Source of the DNA: Pseudoruminococcus massiliensis
Lineage (GTDB): Bacteria > Bacillota > Clostridia > Oscillospirales > Acutalibacteraceae
Direction: 5' to 3'
Assembly (NCBI RefSeq): GCF_900291955.1
Contig: NZ_OLMR01000009.1
Location: forward strand, 1-58,884
DNA: 58,884 nt
Shown: piece after piece, positions 45,427-54,874 of the stretch
Layout: each line of letters opens with the position of its first letter
Position numbering within the stretch: position 1 is the stretch's first letter
Translations under genes and position numbers: made by a program
Notes under the pieces: model-generated
Seen by the model: the letters and a program-made list of their open reading frames with translations, nothing else
The model's database searches: none
Told to the model about the DNA's origin: nothing

Positions 45427-46692
45427 TTATTTTTTATATTCTTCTATGATATTGCAGGTTTTTTCTATATCTTCATCAGTATGAGCTACTGAAACAAACA
45501 TTGCCTCAAATTGTGATGGTGCAGTATATATACCATTACTTTGCAAGTAATTAAAATAATCAGCATATTTTTTCGTATCTGACGATTTTGCAGTTTCATA
45601 ATCCGTTACAGACTTATCTGTAAAGAATGCAGTCATTATTGAACCTGCACGATTTACATTAAGACCCGCTTTACGCATAGCTGATTCTATTCTTGCGGAT
45701 TTCTTCTCAAGCTCTGGATAAATAGTATCTTGATTTTCCTCAAGAATTTTAAGTGTAGCAAGACCTGCACTTACAGCAACAGGATTTCCTGAAAGAGTTC
45801 CAGCCTGATATACTGAACCAAGTGGCGAAATACATTCCATAATTTCACGCTTGCCACCATATGCAGCTAAGGGCATACCTCCACCAACTATTTTACCTAA
45901 GGTTGTTATATCAGGGCAGACACCGTAATATTTTTGAGCACCACCAATACTTAAACGGAAACCTGTTATTACCTCATCGAAAATCAACAATGCACCATAT
46001 TTTTCAGTAATATCTCTAAGAAATTGCAAGAAACCGCTTTTAGGCGGAACTACACCCATATTCGCAGCACAAGGCTCAACTATAACACAAGCTATATCCT
46101 TGCCGTATTTATCAAAAAGCTTTTCTACTGATTCAACGCTGTTATACTTAGCAAGAAGCGTAGTTTCTGTATAGCCTTTCGGAACACCCGAACTATCAGG
46201 AATAGAATTTGTCAGCAAACCAGAACCCGCACGAACCAACAAGCCGTCAGAATGTCCATGATAACAGCCCTCAAATTTTACAATAAAATCTCTTTTAGTA
46301 TAACCCCTTGCCGCTCTCACAGCACTCATAACTGCTTCTGTACCAGAATTTACAAATCTGAGCATTTCCATAGACGGAAAATTTCTCTTTATAGCTCTTG
46401 CAAGCTCGATTTCTCCACTATGACAAGCACCAAAAGTTAAACCCTTTTTGCAAGTATCTATTACAGCATTTATAACTTCAGGATGAGTATGTCCAAGAAT
46501 ATTTGGTCCCCATGAGCATACATAGTCGATATATTCATTTCTGTCAACATCATAGATTTTGTCACCCTCTGCGTGGTCTATGAAAACAGGGCTTTTGCCG
46601 ACAGATTTCCAAGCACGAACAGGACTATTTACACCACCCGGCATAAAATCAAGTGCTTGTTCATAAAGCTTTTCAGATTTCGTTGTATTCAT
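45427..46692 (-). CDS. hemL: Glutamate-1-semialdehyde 2,1-aminomutase
   Basis: It converts glutamate-1-semialdehyde to 5-aminolevulinate. The 421-residue aminotransferase has MPGGVNSPVRAWKSVG at the start, FVNSGTEAVMSAVRAARG, LIFDEVITGFR and the PLP lysine in TLGKIVGGGMPLAAYGG (near 265). It is last in the heme precursor operon, 12 bp after hemB. Confidence 0.96.
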   Translation of the reverse strand: MNTTKSEKLYEQALDFMPGGVNSPVRAWKSVGKSPVFIDHAEGDKIYDVDRNEYIDYVCSWGPNILGHTHPEVINAVIDTCKKGLTFGACHSGEIELARAIKRNFPSMEMLRFVNSGTEAVMSAVRAARGYTKRDFIVKFEGCYHGHSDGLLVRAGSGLLTNSIPDSSGVPKGYTETTLLAKYNSVESVEKLFDKYGKDIACVIVEPCAANMGVVPPKSGFLQFLRDITEKYGALLIFDEVITGFRLSIGGAQKYYGVCPDITTLGKIVGGGMPLAAYGGKREIMECISPLGSVYQAGTLSGNPVAVSAGLATLKILEENQDTIYPELEKKSARIESAMRKAGLNVNRAGSIMTAFFTDKSVTDYETAKSSDTKKYADYFNYLQSNGIYTAPSQFEAMFVSVAHTDEDIEKTCNIIEEYKK

Positions 46693-46704
46693 AATTTATA
46701 CTCC

Positions 46705-47676
46705 TTATCTGTAAAATTCATCAATCCACTTTGCAACATCAAGTGCGTGATATGTGATAATAATATCTGCTCCTGCTCTCTTAATAGCAATCATATTTTC
46801 GCTTACAATTTTCTTTTCGTCTATCCAGCCATTCTGGGCAGCGGCTTTAACCATAGCATATTCACCACTGACATTATAAGCAACAAGTGGCAAATCAAAT
46901 TTTTCTCTTGCTGATTTAATTATATCTAAGTAGGCAAGTGCAGGCTTGACCATAACCATATCAGCACCCTCAGATATATCGTCTGCAATTTCACGAAGTG
47001 CTTCTCTGCCATTTGCATAATCCATTTGATAAGTTTTTCTGTCACCAAATTCGGGAGCGGATTCTGCGGCATCTCTAAATGGTGAGTAATAAGCTGATGC
47101 AAACTTAGCACTATATGAAAGTATCGGCGTATCAATAAAGCCATTTTCATCAAGAGCATTTCTTATTGCTGAAACTCTGCCGTCCATCATATCTGAAGGA
47201 GCTATAATATCAGCACCAGCTTTTGCAAGACTTACAGCCATCTTTGAAAGCAAAGGAAGTGTTTCATCATTGAGAATTTTTTCTCCGCAAACAACTCCGC
47301 AATGTCCGTGAGAAGTATATTCGCAAAGGCATACATCGGCAATTATAATAAGTGACGGATAATTTTTCTTTATATATCTTACTGCCTGTTGTGTAATACC
47401 ATTATCGTTATATGCCTCTGTTGCATATTCGTCCTTATGCTTTGGAACACCGAAAATTAAAATTCCCGAAATACCACTTTTTTCAACTTCATTAAGAATT
47501 TCGTCCATTCTATCGAGTGAATATTGATAAACATTTGGCATAGACTCTACGGGATTTTTTATATTTTCTCCCTCAACAACAAACATTGGATATATCAAAT
47601 CACTTTTACTTATTCTTGTTTCTCTTACCATACTGCGTAGATTTTCGCTTGCTCTTAATCTCCTAAATCTTTTCAT
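46705..47676 (-). CDS. hemB: Delta-aminolevulinic acid dehydratase (porphobilinogen synthase)
   Basis: It condenses two 5-aminolevulinate molecules. The 323-residue product has LIYPMFVVEG, metal-site cysteines in ADVCLCEYTSHGHCGV, the active-site lysine region ILSYSAKFASAYYSPFRDAA and the second lysine in DMVMVKPALAYLD. The ATG at 47676 sits 14 bp inside the end of the upstream cobA-hemD gene, behind GAGGAG. Confidence 0.96.
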   Translation of the reverse strand: MKRFRRLRASENLRSMVRETRISKSDLIYPMFVVEGENIKNPVESMPNVYQYSLDRMDEILNEVEKSGISGILIFGVPKHKDEYATEAYNDNGITQQAVRYIKKNYPSLIIIADVCLCEYTSHGHCGVVCGEKILNDETLPLLSKMAVSLAKAGADIIAPSDMMDGRVSAIRNALDENGFIDTPILSYSAKFASAYYSPFRDAAESAPEFGDRKTYQMDYANGREALREIADDISEGADMVMVKPALAYLDIIKSAREKFDLPLVAYNVSGEYAMVKAAAQNGWIDEKKIVSENMIAIKRAGADIIITYHALDVAKWIDEFYR

Positions 47677-49156
47677 TGCTATTCTCCTCAACTATTTTAA
47701 GAATTGTATCTGTTATACCCTCAACTGTCTTTGTCTTTGAAATATTAAATCCACTCACGCCGTGTTTAATTAAGGTTTCTGCGGTTATCTCGCCAATGCA
47801 AACTATTTTGGTCTTTGGTGAAATTGTAAAACCGCCCTCATAGAAAGCATCAACTCCCGATGAACTCGCAAAGGCGATAAAATCAGTATCTATCGTCTTA
47901 TTGGCTTCTGTTTTATAATCAAGCTGAACGCCATAGGTCTTTATATCATCATACTGAATATTATTTTTGTCAAGAATTTCTGTTAGAAGTAAAGAACCCT
48001 TTTCCGCTCTTAGAATAAGAAGTTTTTCATCACTATGAACCTTTTTTGCGAGAAGCTTTCCAAGAGCCTCTGATGTAAAATCATTTGGAATAAGCTCTGC
48101 AAAAATTCCATATTTTTCAAGCACAGAAGCTGTTCCCATACCTATAACCGCAAATTTAATATTTATAAGCTTTCTTATATCTATCTTTAACGCTTTGAGT
48201 TTGTTAATGAAGATTTCTGCTCCATTCATACTTGTAAGAACGATATAGCTATATTTTTCTATATCATTAAGAGCCTTATCAAATTTCGGATTATTTCTAT
48301 ATTCGATAATATTAAGATGATTCATATGGTTAATATCTGCACCATTGGCAGAAAGCTGTTTTGAAAGCTTTGAAGAAAGTCTTTGAGTTCCTGTCACTGT
48401 AACAGAAATATCTTCTAAAGGCTTTTTAATTGTTGGTGAAAAATCATATTCCACAGTTTTTCCGACAGCTATAATAACAGGTGGTTTAATCTCGCTATTC
48501 TCCGCTACATTACAAATATTTTTAAGCGTAGCCCTGACAGTCTGATTTTTCGCATATGCTCCGTTAGAAACAATCGCAATAGGAGTATTTTCCGACATAC
48601 CATTTTCGATAAGACTATGCACTATTTTAGGAAGATTTTTAAGTCCCATAAGGAATATAAGTGTTCCTCCACATTCGGCATAGGCTTTCATATTTTCAGG
48701 TAGAATATCCTCTGCTGTATGCCCAGTAATAACATGAAAGCTTCTGCTTGTAAGTCTGTGTGTAACGGGTATTCCGGCAAGCTCCGGAACAGCAATAGCT
48801 GATGAAATTCCAGGAACTATATCAAAAGGAATATCACCCTCTTTGAGTGCGATTATTTCCTCTCCACCTCTGCCAAAAACAAAGGGGTCGCCACCTTTAA
48901 GCCTGACAACTGTTTTATTTTCACGAGCTTTTTCAATCAAAAGGCTGTTTATAGTTTCCTGAGTTTCACTATGTGCTCCAGAACGCTTTCCAACGCAAAT
49001 TTTTTCTGCGTTTTCGGCATATTCAAGAAGTTCCTTATCAATAAGACTGTCATATATAAGCACATCACATTTTTTTATAAGTTCCAAGCCACGAAGCGTA
49101 ATCAAATCATAATCTCCACAGCCTGCACCTACAAGATATACTCTGCCTTTATTCAT
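47663..49156 (-). CDS. Fused uroporphyrinogen-III C-methyltransferase and uroporphyrinogen-III synthase
   Basis: The first 245 residues form the SUMT (CobA) domain: VYLVGAGCGDYDLITLRGL, VRLKGGDPFVFGRGGEE, VPGISSAIAVPELAGIPVTHR and TLIFLMGLKNL. From about 250 on is a HemD domain with the weak motifs typical of that family (ITVTGTQRL region and SSSGVDAFYEGG near the end). The fusion makes uroporphyrinogen III and then methylates it to precorrin-2, feeding siroheme and cobalamin. It overlaps hemC and hemB by a few bases each. Confidence 0.93.
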   Translation of the reverse strand: MNKGRVYLVGAGCGDYDLITLRGLELIKKCDVLIYDSLIDKELLEYAENAEKICVGKRSGAHSETQETINSLLIEKARENKTVVRLKGGDPFVFGRGGEEIIALKEGDIPFDIVPGISSAIAVPELAGIPVTHRLTSRSFHVITGHTAEDILPENMKAYAECGGTLIFLMGLKNLPKIVHSLIENGMSENTPIAIVSNGAYAKNQTVRATLKNICNVAENSEIKPPVIIAVGKTVEYDFSPTIKKPLEDISVTVTGTQRLSSKLSKQLSANGADINHMNHLNIIEYRNNPKFDKALNDIEKYSYIVLTSMNGAEIFINKLKALKIDIRKLINIKFAVIGMGTASVLEKYGIFAELIPNDFTSEALGKLLAKKVHSDEKLLILRAEKGSLLLTEILDKNNIQYDDIKTYGVQLDYKTEANKTIDTDFIAFASSSGVDAFYEGGFTISPKTKIVCIGEITAETLIKHGVSGFNISKTKTVEGITDTILKIVEENSNEKI

Positions 49157-50019
49157 AGCTTTTTTGTCAACTCCTTTGCAAGCTCAAAGCTTTCTGATAT
49201 ATCTGCGCTTTTAGATAAAATATTGCAATTTTCACCAGAAACATAGAGTGTAATTTTATTGCTGTTTATCTCGGAATATGCACCCAAAGGCATGCCGCAA
49301 TCTGCATTTAAAATTTGCGGGACAGCCCTTTCAAGCTGAAATGAATAAAAAGTTTTCTGATGATTTACAAGATTAATATAGCTTTTTAGTCTTTCGTCAT
49401 TTTTACGGCTTTCTACAGCAATTATCCCCTGACAAGGCGATGGCAAAAACTCGTTATAATCAAATGGTGTGACTGTATATTCTTTGCTATTATAAATTCC
49501 GAGTCTTTCAAGACCTGCCGCCGCAAGAATTAAAGCGTCATATTCACCATTCATAAGCTTACGCAATCTGGTATCAACATTACCTCGTATATCCTTAACT
49601 GTAACTAAAGGATATAGCCTATGCAAAAAACTTCTTCTGCGTATACTTCCTGTACCAACAACAAAATCACTACTATTTTTTATCGGTGAATTATTTTTTG
49701 TAACTAAAACATCTCTATAATTTCCTCTTTCAAGTACAGCGGATATTTCCAAGCCCTCTGCAAGTTCTAATGGCAAATCCTTTGCACTATGAACAGCAAG
49801 GTCTATTTCACCAGAAAGCAATGCAGATTCAAGCTCTGAAATAAACACACCCTTTCCGCCAAAGGACGCAAGTGATTTATCAAGCACTTTATCCCCCTTT
49901 GTGGATATATGAATTGTTTCTATTTCTATATCATTACAGATAGATTTCAGCTTTGCTATAAACATTTCTGTCTGTGCAAGTGCAAGCTTACTTTTTCTCG
50001 TTCCAATTTTAATTTTCAT
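49153..50019 (-). CDS. hemC: Hydroxymethylbilane synthase (porphobilinogen deaminase)
   Basis: It polymerises four porphobilinogens. The 288-residue product shows KIGTRKSKLALAQT, FISELESALLSGEIDLAVHS AKDLP region, GTGSIRRRSFL, IRGNVDTRLRKL, LPSPCQGIIAVESR and the dipyrromethane Cys in NADCGMPLGAY. It overlaps the upstream precorrin-2 dehydrogenase by 11 bp and the next gene by 4 bp. Confidence 0.96.
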   Translation of the reverse strand: MKIKIGTRKSKLALAQTEMFIAKLKSICNDIEIETIHISTKGDKVLDKSLASFGGKGVFISELESALLSGEIDLAVHSAKDLPLELAEGLEISAVLERGNYRDVLVTKNNSPIKNSSDFVVGTGSIRRRSFLHRLYPLVTVKDIRGNVDTRLRKLMNGEYDALILAAAGLERLGIYNSKEYTVTPFDYNEFLPSPCQGIIAVESRKNDERLKSYINLVNHQKTFYSFQLERAVPQILNADCGMPLGAYSEINSNKITLYVSGENCNILSKSADISESFELAKELTKKL

Positions 50020-50620
50020 TATTAGCTTCCTCTATCAATTTTGACACAAGGTTATCGTCTATTTCATCTCTTGAAAGACATAATGCAAGCAATCTTTCAA
50101 AAACTATTTTTCTGTCAGCTTCGTCTTTGATTTCAGATTTTATACGCTTTCTATATTTAAAAAGTGTTTCTGTAATATCAGCATTACCATCAAGCAAATT
50201 TTCAAGTCTTTCACGAATATATTTCGCATAAATAGGACTTTTTCCCGAACTTGTTATTCCTGCCGTAATTCCATTTTTATTAACCAATGCTGGAAAAATA
50301 AATCCGCATTTATCCTTATCATCAACTGTATTAACAAGGATATTCTTTTCACTGCAAAGCTTGAAAATATGTCCGTTTACTACTTCATCATCAGTAGCAC
50401 TTATCGCACAAAATATATTGTCAATGTCGCTGTCTATAAATTTTCTTTCTATAATAGAAACACCAAGCTTTCTGATTTCGTCACATATAAAAGGTGCAAC
50501 AACAGTTATTTTAGGTTCAAATTGCAAAAGCTTTTCAACCTTACGCAAGGCAACCTTTCCACCGCCTACAACAAGAATTTTCTTGTCTTTTATATCTATA
50601 TAGAACGGGAAATAAGCCAT
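50009..50620 (-). CDS. Precorrin-2 dehydrogenase (siroheme synthase N-terminal type)
   Basis: The 203-residue protein matches the NAD-binding half of CysG: FPFYIDIKDKKILVVGGGKVALRKVEKLL at the start, CAISATDDEVVNGHIF, VNTVDDKDKCGFIFPA and ITSSGKSPIYAKYIRERLE. It oxidises precorrin-2 to sirohydrochlorin; whether it also chelates iron is unclear. It begins directly at the hemA stop and overlaps hemC, so siroheme is a clear product of this operon. Confidence 0.92.
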   Translation of the reverse strand: MAYFPFYIDIKDKKILVVGGGKVALRKVEKLLQFEPKITVVAPFICDEIRKLGVSIIERKFIDSDIDNIFCAISATDDEVVNGHIFKLCSEKNILVNTVDDKDKCGFIFPALVNKNGITAGITSSGKSPIYAKYIRERLENLLDGNADITETLFKYRKRIKSEIKDEADRKIVFERLLALCLSRDEIDDNLVSKLIEEANNEN

Positions 50621-51753
50621 TATTCTACACCTCCAAAAGTTTTATATACATTCAGAATTTTTTCAAATTCTTCTGCGGATAATTCCTCTCTCAGCTTATA
50701 TAAAAGCTCCTCAAAGGATTTTTCTTTAAGTTTCATCTTTACTGCATCTATATATGGCAAAAAGCTATGAAACAGCATATCCTTTTTTAGGGCTTCAATT
50801 TCTTCCTCAATAATTTTCTTAGCCTCATCAATGCTGCTTAGTTTGAGAGAATTATTTTCCTTAGCAAGAGTTTTAAAATAGTCTACATCAACAAGCCTGA
50901 TACCTGATATTTTTTCAATTTCTTTATCTATATCAGGCGGAACAGCCAAATCTATAAAAAGTCTGTTCTTATTCTCTTTAAGGCATTTCTGCAAATCATA
51001 ATATGTTATTGTATAATGTGGACTTGAAGTCGCACTTATAAGGCAATCGACCTTATCAATATATTTATATCTATCGTTATATTCTACCGCAGAAACATCA
51101 TTTCTATATGTCAAATCATTATTATGATTTCTCAGCGTGGTTATAATGCTTATATTTTTATGTGAAACAAGATTTTTAACAAGGCTTGTGCCAATCTTTC
51201 CTGTCGCACCTATTACCATAACGCTTACATTTTCGCCAAGTCTTGCGACTTCATTTGCGGCAAGTGTTGCCATAGATACAGATGTTTTAGAAAGAACTGT
51301 TTCTGTTTTAATGCGTTTCGCACAAGCAATAGCTGCTTGAAAAACTGTGTTCAATTCATAGCCAGTAGTTTTACATCTTTGAGCGAAAGTATATGCTCTC
51401 TTAATCTGACCAAGAATTTCGTCCTCGCCTATAACCATAGAATCAATACCACTTACAACATTATATAGATGAGAAATAGCCTTATCATCATAGAAAAGAA
51501 ATATCTGCTTTGACAATCTCGAAACTTCAAAGCCTGAATATTCTGCCAAGGTATTTTTAGCAAAGCTTACTGCATTTTCATTTCCGACAAAATATAATTC
51601 CATACGGTTACAAGTGCAGACTATAAGACACTCATTTATACAGCCAGAAGTTACAAGGCAGTTAAGTAAAGCTTTTTGAGTATCTTCTGAAAAAGCAAAT
51701 TGTTTTCTTATTTTTAAATCTGAATTTTTATGGTTAATACTTATGCAATACAT
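50620..51753 (-). CDS. hemA: Glutamyl-tRNA reductase
   Basis: It reduces glutamyl-tRNA-Glu to glutamate-1-semialdehyde, the first step of the operon. The 377-residue product has the nucleophile Cys in TCNRMELY (47-54), SGIDSMVIGEDEILGQIKRAY, VMVIGATGKIGTSLVKNL and LFIDLAVPPDIDKE. The ATG at 51753 fits the family N-terminus (MYCISINHK); its ribosome site is weak, and in-frame GTG/TTG codons 12-15 nt earlier lie nearer a GAGG. It heads hemA-(dehydrogenase)-hemC-cobA/hemD-hemB-hemL. Confidence 0.95.
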   Translation of the reverse strand: MYCISINHKNSDLKIRKQFAFSEDTQKALLNCLVTSGCINECLIVCTCNRMELYFVGNENAVSFAKNTLAEYSGFEVSRLSKQIFLFYDDKAISHLYNVVSGIDSMVIGEDEILGQIKRAYTFAQRCKTTGYELNTVFQAAIACAKRIKTETVLSKTSVSMATLAANEVARLGENVSVMVIGATGKIGTSLVKNLVSHKNISIITTLRNHNNDLTYRNDVSAVEYNDRYKYIDKVDCLISATSSPHYTITYYDLQKCLKENKNRLFIDLAVPPDIDKEIEKISGIRLVDVDYFKTLAKENNSLKLSSIDEAKKIIEEEIEALKKDMLFHSFLPYIDAVKMKLKEKSFEELLYKLREELSAEEFEKILNVYKTFGGVE

Positions 51754-51813
51754 AATTTCATCTACCAACACCTCAAAAAACATCCCTATGGCATAAAACA
51801 ACGCACAAGCATT

Positions 51814-51842
51814 ATTTTAATACCACAGGGACTCAATGTCAA
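51814..51842 (-). promoter_or_regulatory. hemA operon promoter
   Basis: TTGACA-17 bp-TAAAAT on the minus strand. The -35 ends 1 bp from the palindromic repeat of locus 6. Confidence 0.75.
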
Positions 51843-51843
51843 C

Positions 51844-52143
51844 GGTGGGTGCCGACCCACGGCGAAGACGCGGAATCGCTCGACAAGTCTCGCTCGTAGT
51901 GAGTTAAAGAAGATGCTTGCCACGGATGAAGTAACTACCGTAGCCGAATTGGCTTTGCCATTCGGCTCTACCGATTAGCTAACATACTTACATTAAGTCA
52001 TTAAGAGGCGGACTTTGTCCGCCTCTTAGCAAGAAAAAGATGTTAAGGGCGTTGCCCTTAAAACCCACTAAAGGCTCCGCCTTTGGAAACTGCGAGCCTT
52101 TGAAAAACTCGAGCGAAACTTTTCATAACTTTTTAAGCTAATC
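51844..52143. repeat. Dispersed palindromic repeat element (locus 6)
   Basis: It starts with GTGGGTGCCGACCCAC, continues with a GACGCGGAATCGCTCGACAA segment shared with loci 3 and 4, CCGAATTGGCTTTGCCATTCGG, AAGAGGCGGAC-TTT-GTCCGCCTCTT (52003-52027), AAGGGC-GTT-GCCCTT, AAAGGC-TCC-GCCTTT and a GAGCGAAACTTTT end. It fills the gap between hemA and cysA, which point the same way. Confidence 0.85.
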
Positions 52144-52148
52144 ATACT

Positions 52149-53207
52149 TTATATAATAAATGAATCTTCGTTAATAGCCTCATTATCTAGTATATATACC
52201 GAATTGCCCTTTGTGACGAATATCTTATATACAAACACATCGACTTTTTCGCCGACTGCTACTTCTGCTTCATTAAGTGTTCTTTTGGCAGTAAGCTTTG
52301 TGCCGTTTACAGCTATTGTAAGCTCTGTATTATCGCCTCTGAAAGATACTCTCTCAACTACTCCCTCAGCCGCAGAACTCTTATACTTTTGACTTTCATT
52401 CTTTTTAGTAACATCTAAAAACTCAGGTCTGATTATAGCCTTATCTGCACCATCAATCTTCTTAAATGTACTGAATTTGCTGTAATCATCAACAAATGAA
52501 GCTTGTCCAAAAAATGATGCTGTAAAAGCTGTCTGTGGCTTTTGATATATCTCTATTGGAGAACCCTTTTGCTCTATTTTGCCATGATTAGTTATAATAA
52601 TCTCATCAGCAACTTCTATTGCCTCGTCTTGGTCGTGAGTTACGAATATGCTTGTAACACCAAGCTTTTCTATCATTTCCTTCAACCAGCTTCTGAGTTC
52701 CTGTCTGACCTTTGCATCAATAGCCGCAAAAGGTTCATCAAGAAGTAAAAGCTGTGGATTCGGTGCTAATGCTCTTGCAAAAGCTACTCTCTGTCTTTGA
52801 CCACCAGAAAGCTGGCTCGGATACCTCTTTCCCAAGCCCTCAAGACCGATAAGCTTTATAAGCTCGTTTACTCTTTCCTTGATATATTTTTTATCAGCTT
52901 TTTGAACTTTAAGTCCGAAAGCAATATTATCATAAACTGTCATATAGCGAAAGAGTGCATAATTCTGAAAGACAAAGCCTATTCCACGCTTACTTGCAGG
53001 AATATTATTAACAATCTTGCCATCAATAATTATCTCTCCACTATCGGGATTTTCAAGACCTGCAATCATTCTTAATATAGTTGTCTTACCACTGCCACTC
53101 GGACCTAAAAGACCGATTAGCTTTCCCTTTTCAATTCCGAAATTAACGTTATCAGACGCCTTAAAATCGCTGAAAGTTTTATTTATATTTTTCAGTTCAA
53201 CATACAT
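52149..53207 (-). CDS. cysA: Sulfate/thiosulfate ABC transporter ATP-binding protein
   Basis: The 352-residue ATPase has Walker A GPSGSGKTT, signature LSGGQRQR, Walker B LLLLDEPFAAID and a C-terminal regulatory TOBE-type domain (ALIRPEFLDVTKK region and beyond). The combination with cysT, cysW and a sulfate-binding protein supports sulfate rather than molybdate or polyamine. The ATG at 53207 overlaps nothing and follows AAGGA; an in-frame upstream start would run into cysW. It is the last gene of the operon. Confidence 0.92.
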   Translation of the reverse strand: MYVELKNINKTFSDFKASDNVNFGIEKGKLIGLLGPSGSGKTTILRMIAGLENPDSGEIIIDGKIVNNIPASKRGIGFVFQNYALFRYMTVYDNIAFGLKVQKADKKYIKERVNELIKLIGLEGLGKRYPSQLSGGQRQRVAFARALAPNPQLLLLDEPFAAIDAKVRQELRSWLKEMIEKLGVTSIFVTHDQDEAIEVADEIIITNHGKIEQKGSPIEIYQKPQTAFTASFFGQASFVDDYSKFSTFKKIDGADKAIIRPEFLDVTKKNESQKYKSSAAEGVVERVSFRGDNTELTIAVNGTKLTAKRTLNEAEVAVGEKVDVFVYKIFVTKGNSVYILDNEAINEDSFII

Positions 53208-53208
53208 T

Positions 53209-54030
53209 CTATATATCCTTCTTTCCTTTATATTCAACCACACTTCTTATTATCAATATAACAATCGCCATAATAACAAGGATTGAGGATACTGCAAAAG
53301 CAGGGACATACTGAAATTCATTAAAGAGAATTTCCACATGAAGTGGAAGTGTATTTGTTTTTCCTCTTAGATGACCAGATAATACAGAAACCGCTCCAAA
53401 TTCTCCCATAGCTCTTGCGGCACACAAAATAACACCATAAAGGAAAGCCCATTTTATATGTGGAAAAGTTATTTTGCGGAAAATTGTAAAACCATTTGCA
53501 CCCATAAGTGCCGCCGCTTCTTCTTCGTCTGTTCCCTGAGCTTCAAGGACAGGTATAAGCTCTCTTGATATAAACGGAAATGTAACAAAAACTGTTGCAA
53601 GAACTACACCAGGAACAGCATAAACTATACTTATATCAGCCTGTTGTAAAAGTGGATAAAGTATGCTCTGTCTGCCGAATGTAAGTATAAAAATTAAACC
53701 AGCAATAATAGGAGATACTGTAACTGGCAAATCTATAAGAGTGGTAAGAACTTTTTTGCCCTTAAATCTGAATTTTGTTATAGCCCAAGCTGCAAATACT
53801 CCGAATATTGTATTTACAGCTACTGCGATAAGAGTTGCTTCAAGAGTAAGAATAGTTGCTTTTATGGTATATTCATCTGTAATGGCTTTAATATAAACCT
53901 CCCAGCCTTGTTTAAAAGCCTCTGAAAAAACTGTTATAAGGGGCAATATAAGCATTACAAAAAGAAACAATATACTTATTCCTATAAGCAAGCCCTTGAC
54001 TATTTTTGAGCCTAATTTATTTTCGTGCAT
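53209..54030 (-). CDS. cysW: Sulfate ABC transporter permease CysW
   Basis: The 273-residue protein has six hydrophobic helices and the EAA-type loop EAAALMGANGFTIFRKITFPHI. CysW-like traits are GWEVYIKAITDEYTIKATILTLEATLIAV and GEFGAVSVLSGHLRGKTNTLPLHVE. It starts 4 bp after cysT and pairs with it in the membrane. Confidence 0.93.
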   Translation of the reverse strand: MHENKLGSKIVKGLLIGISILFLFVMLILPLITVFSEAFKQGWEVYIKAITDEYTIKATILTLEATLIAVAVNTIFGVFAAWAITKFRFKGKKVLTTLIDLPVTVSPIIAGLIFILTFGRQSILYPLLQQADISIVYAVPGVVLATVFVTFPFISRELIPVLEAQGTDEEEAAALMGANGFTIFRKITFPHIKWAFLYGVILCAARAMGEFGAVSVLSGHLRGKTNTLPLHVEILFNEFQYVPAFAVSSILVIMAIVILIIRSVVEYKGKKDI

Positions 54031-54034
54031 TATA

Positions 54035-54865
54035 TTAACCCCCTTTCAGAATCTTTGTATTTCTTGCCTGAATAAGATTTATTACAAATAACAGCAAGAA
54101 TGATACTGCAAGCATTACAAGTGCTATTGCTGTTGCACTTTTATAGTCGAACTCCTGAAGCTCTGACATTATTATAAGTGGTGTAATTTCTGTTTCGTAA
54201 GGCTTATTTCCTGCGATAAAAACTACACTGCCATATTCGCCAAGGCATCTGCCGAAAGCAAGTCCAAAACCTGTAAAAACTGCAGGTCTTATTTCAGGAA
54301 AGATTATCTTCCAGAATATTCTTGTTCTGCTTGCACCAAGAACCCCTGCGGCTTCTTCATATGATGAATCAAGCTTTTCGAGTATCGGCTGAACCGAACG
54401 AACTACAAAAGGTATACCTATGAAAATAAGAGCAATCGTTATACCAACCTGTGTATAAGCAATTTTAATTCCAAACTTATCGAAAAAGCTTCCTATCAAG
54501 CCATTATCTGTTGTAAGTGATGTAAGAGCCATACCGGCAACCGCTGTCGGAAGTGCAAATGGAAGTTCTATCATACCGTCTATAATTCTTTTTCCCAGAA
54601 ACTGATACCTTACAAGTACCCACGCTATAATAACTCCCATAACAGCATTTATAAGAGAGGCTATAAAAGCTGTTATAAAGCTTACTTTAAAGCTTGCAAG
54701 AACACGCTCACGAGTTATAGTCTGAATAAAATCGCCAAAATCCATTTGAGCTGTATATATTACAAGTGACGCAAGTGGTATCAGAACCACAAGACTAAGT
54801 ATAGAAAGGGTTACGCCCATAGACAACCCAAATAAGGGAATTACTCTTTTTTTCGCTTTTTTCAT
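54035..54865 (-). CDS. cysT: Sulfate ABC transporter permease CysT
   Basis: The 276-residue protein (also called CysU) has six helices, PFALPTAVAGMALTSL, the EAA loop EAAGVLGASRTRIFWKIIFPEI and GRCLGEYGSVVFIAGN. It follows sbp by 9 bp. Together with CysW it forms the channel. Confidence 0.93.
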   Translation of the reverse strand: MKKAKKRVIPLFGLSMGVTLSILSLVVLIPLASLVIYTAQMDFGDFIQTITRERVLASFKVSFITAFIASLINAVMGVIIAWVLVRYQFLGKRIIDGMIELPFALPTAVAGMALTSLTTDNGLIGSFFDKFGIKIAYTQVGITIALIFIGIPFVVRSVQPILEKLDSSYEEAAGVLGASRTRIFWKIIFPEIRPAVFTGFGLAFGRCLGEYGSVVFIAGNKPYETEITPLIIMSELQEFDYKSATAIALVMLAVSFLLLFVINLIQARNTKILKGG

Positions 54866-54874
54866 TATTACACC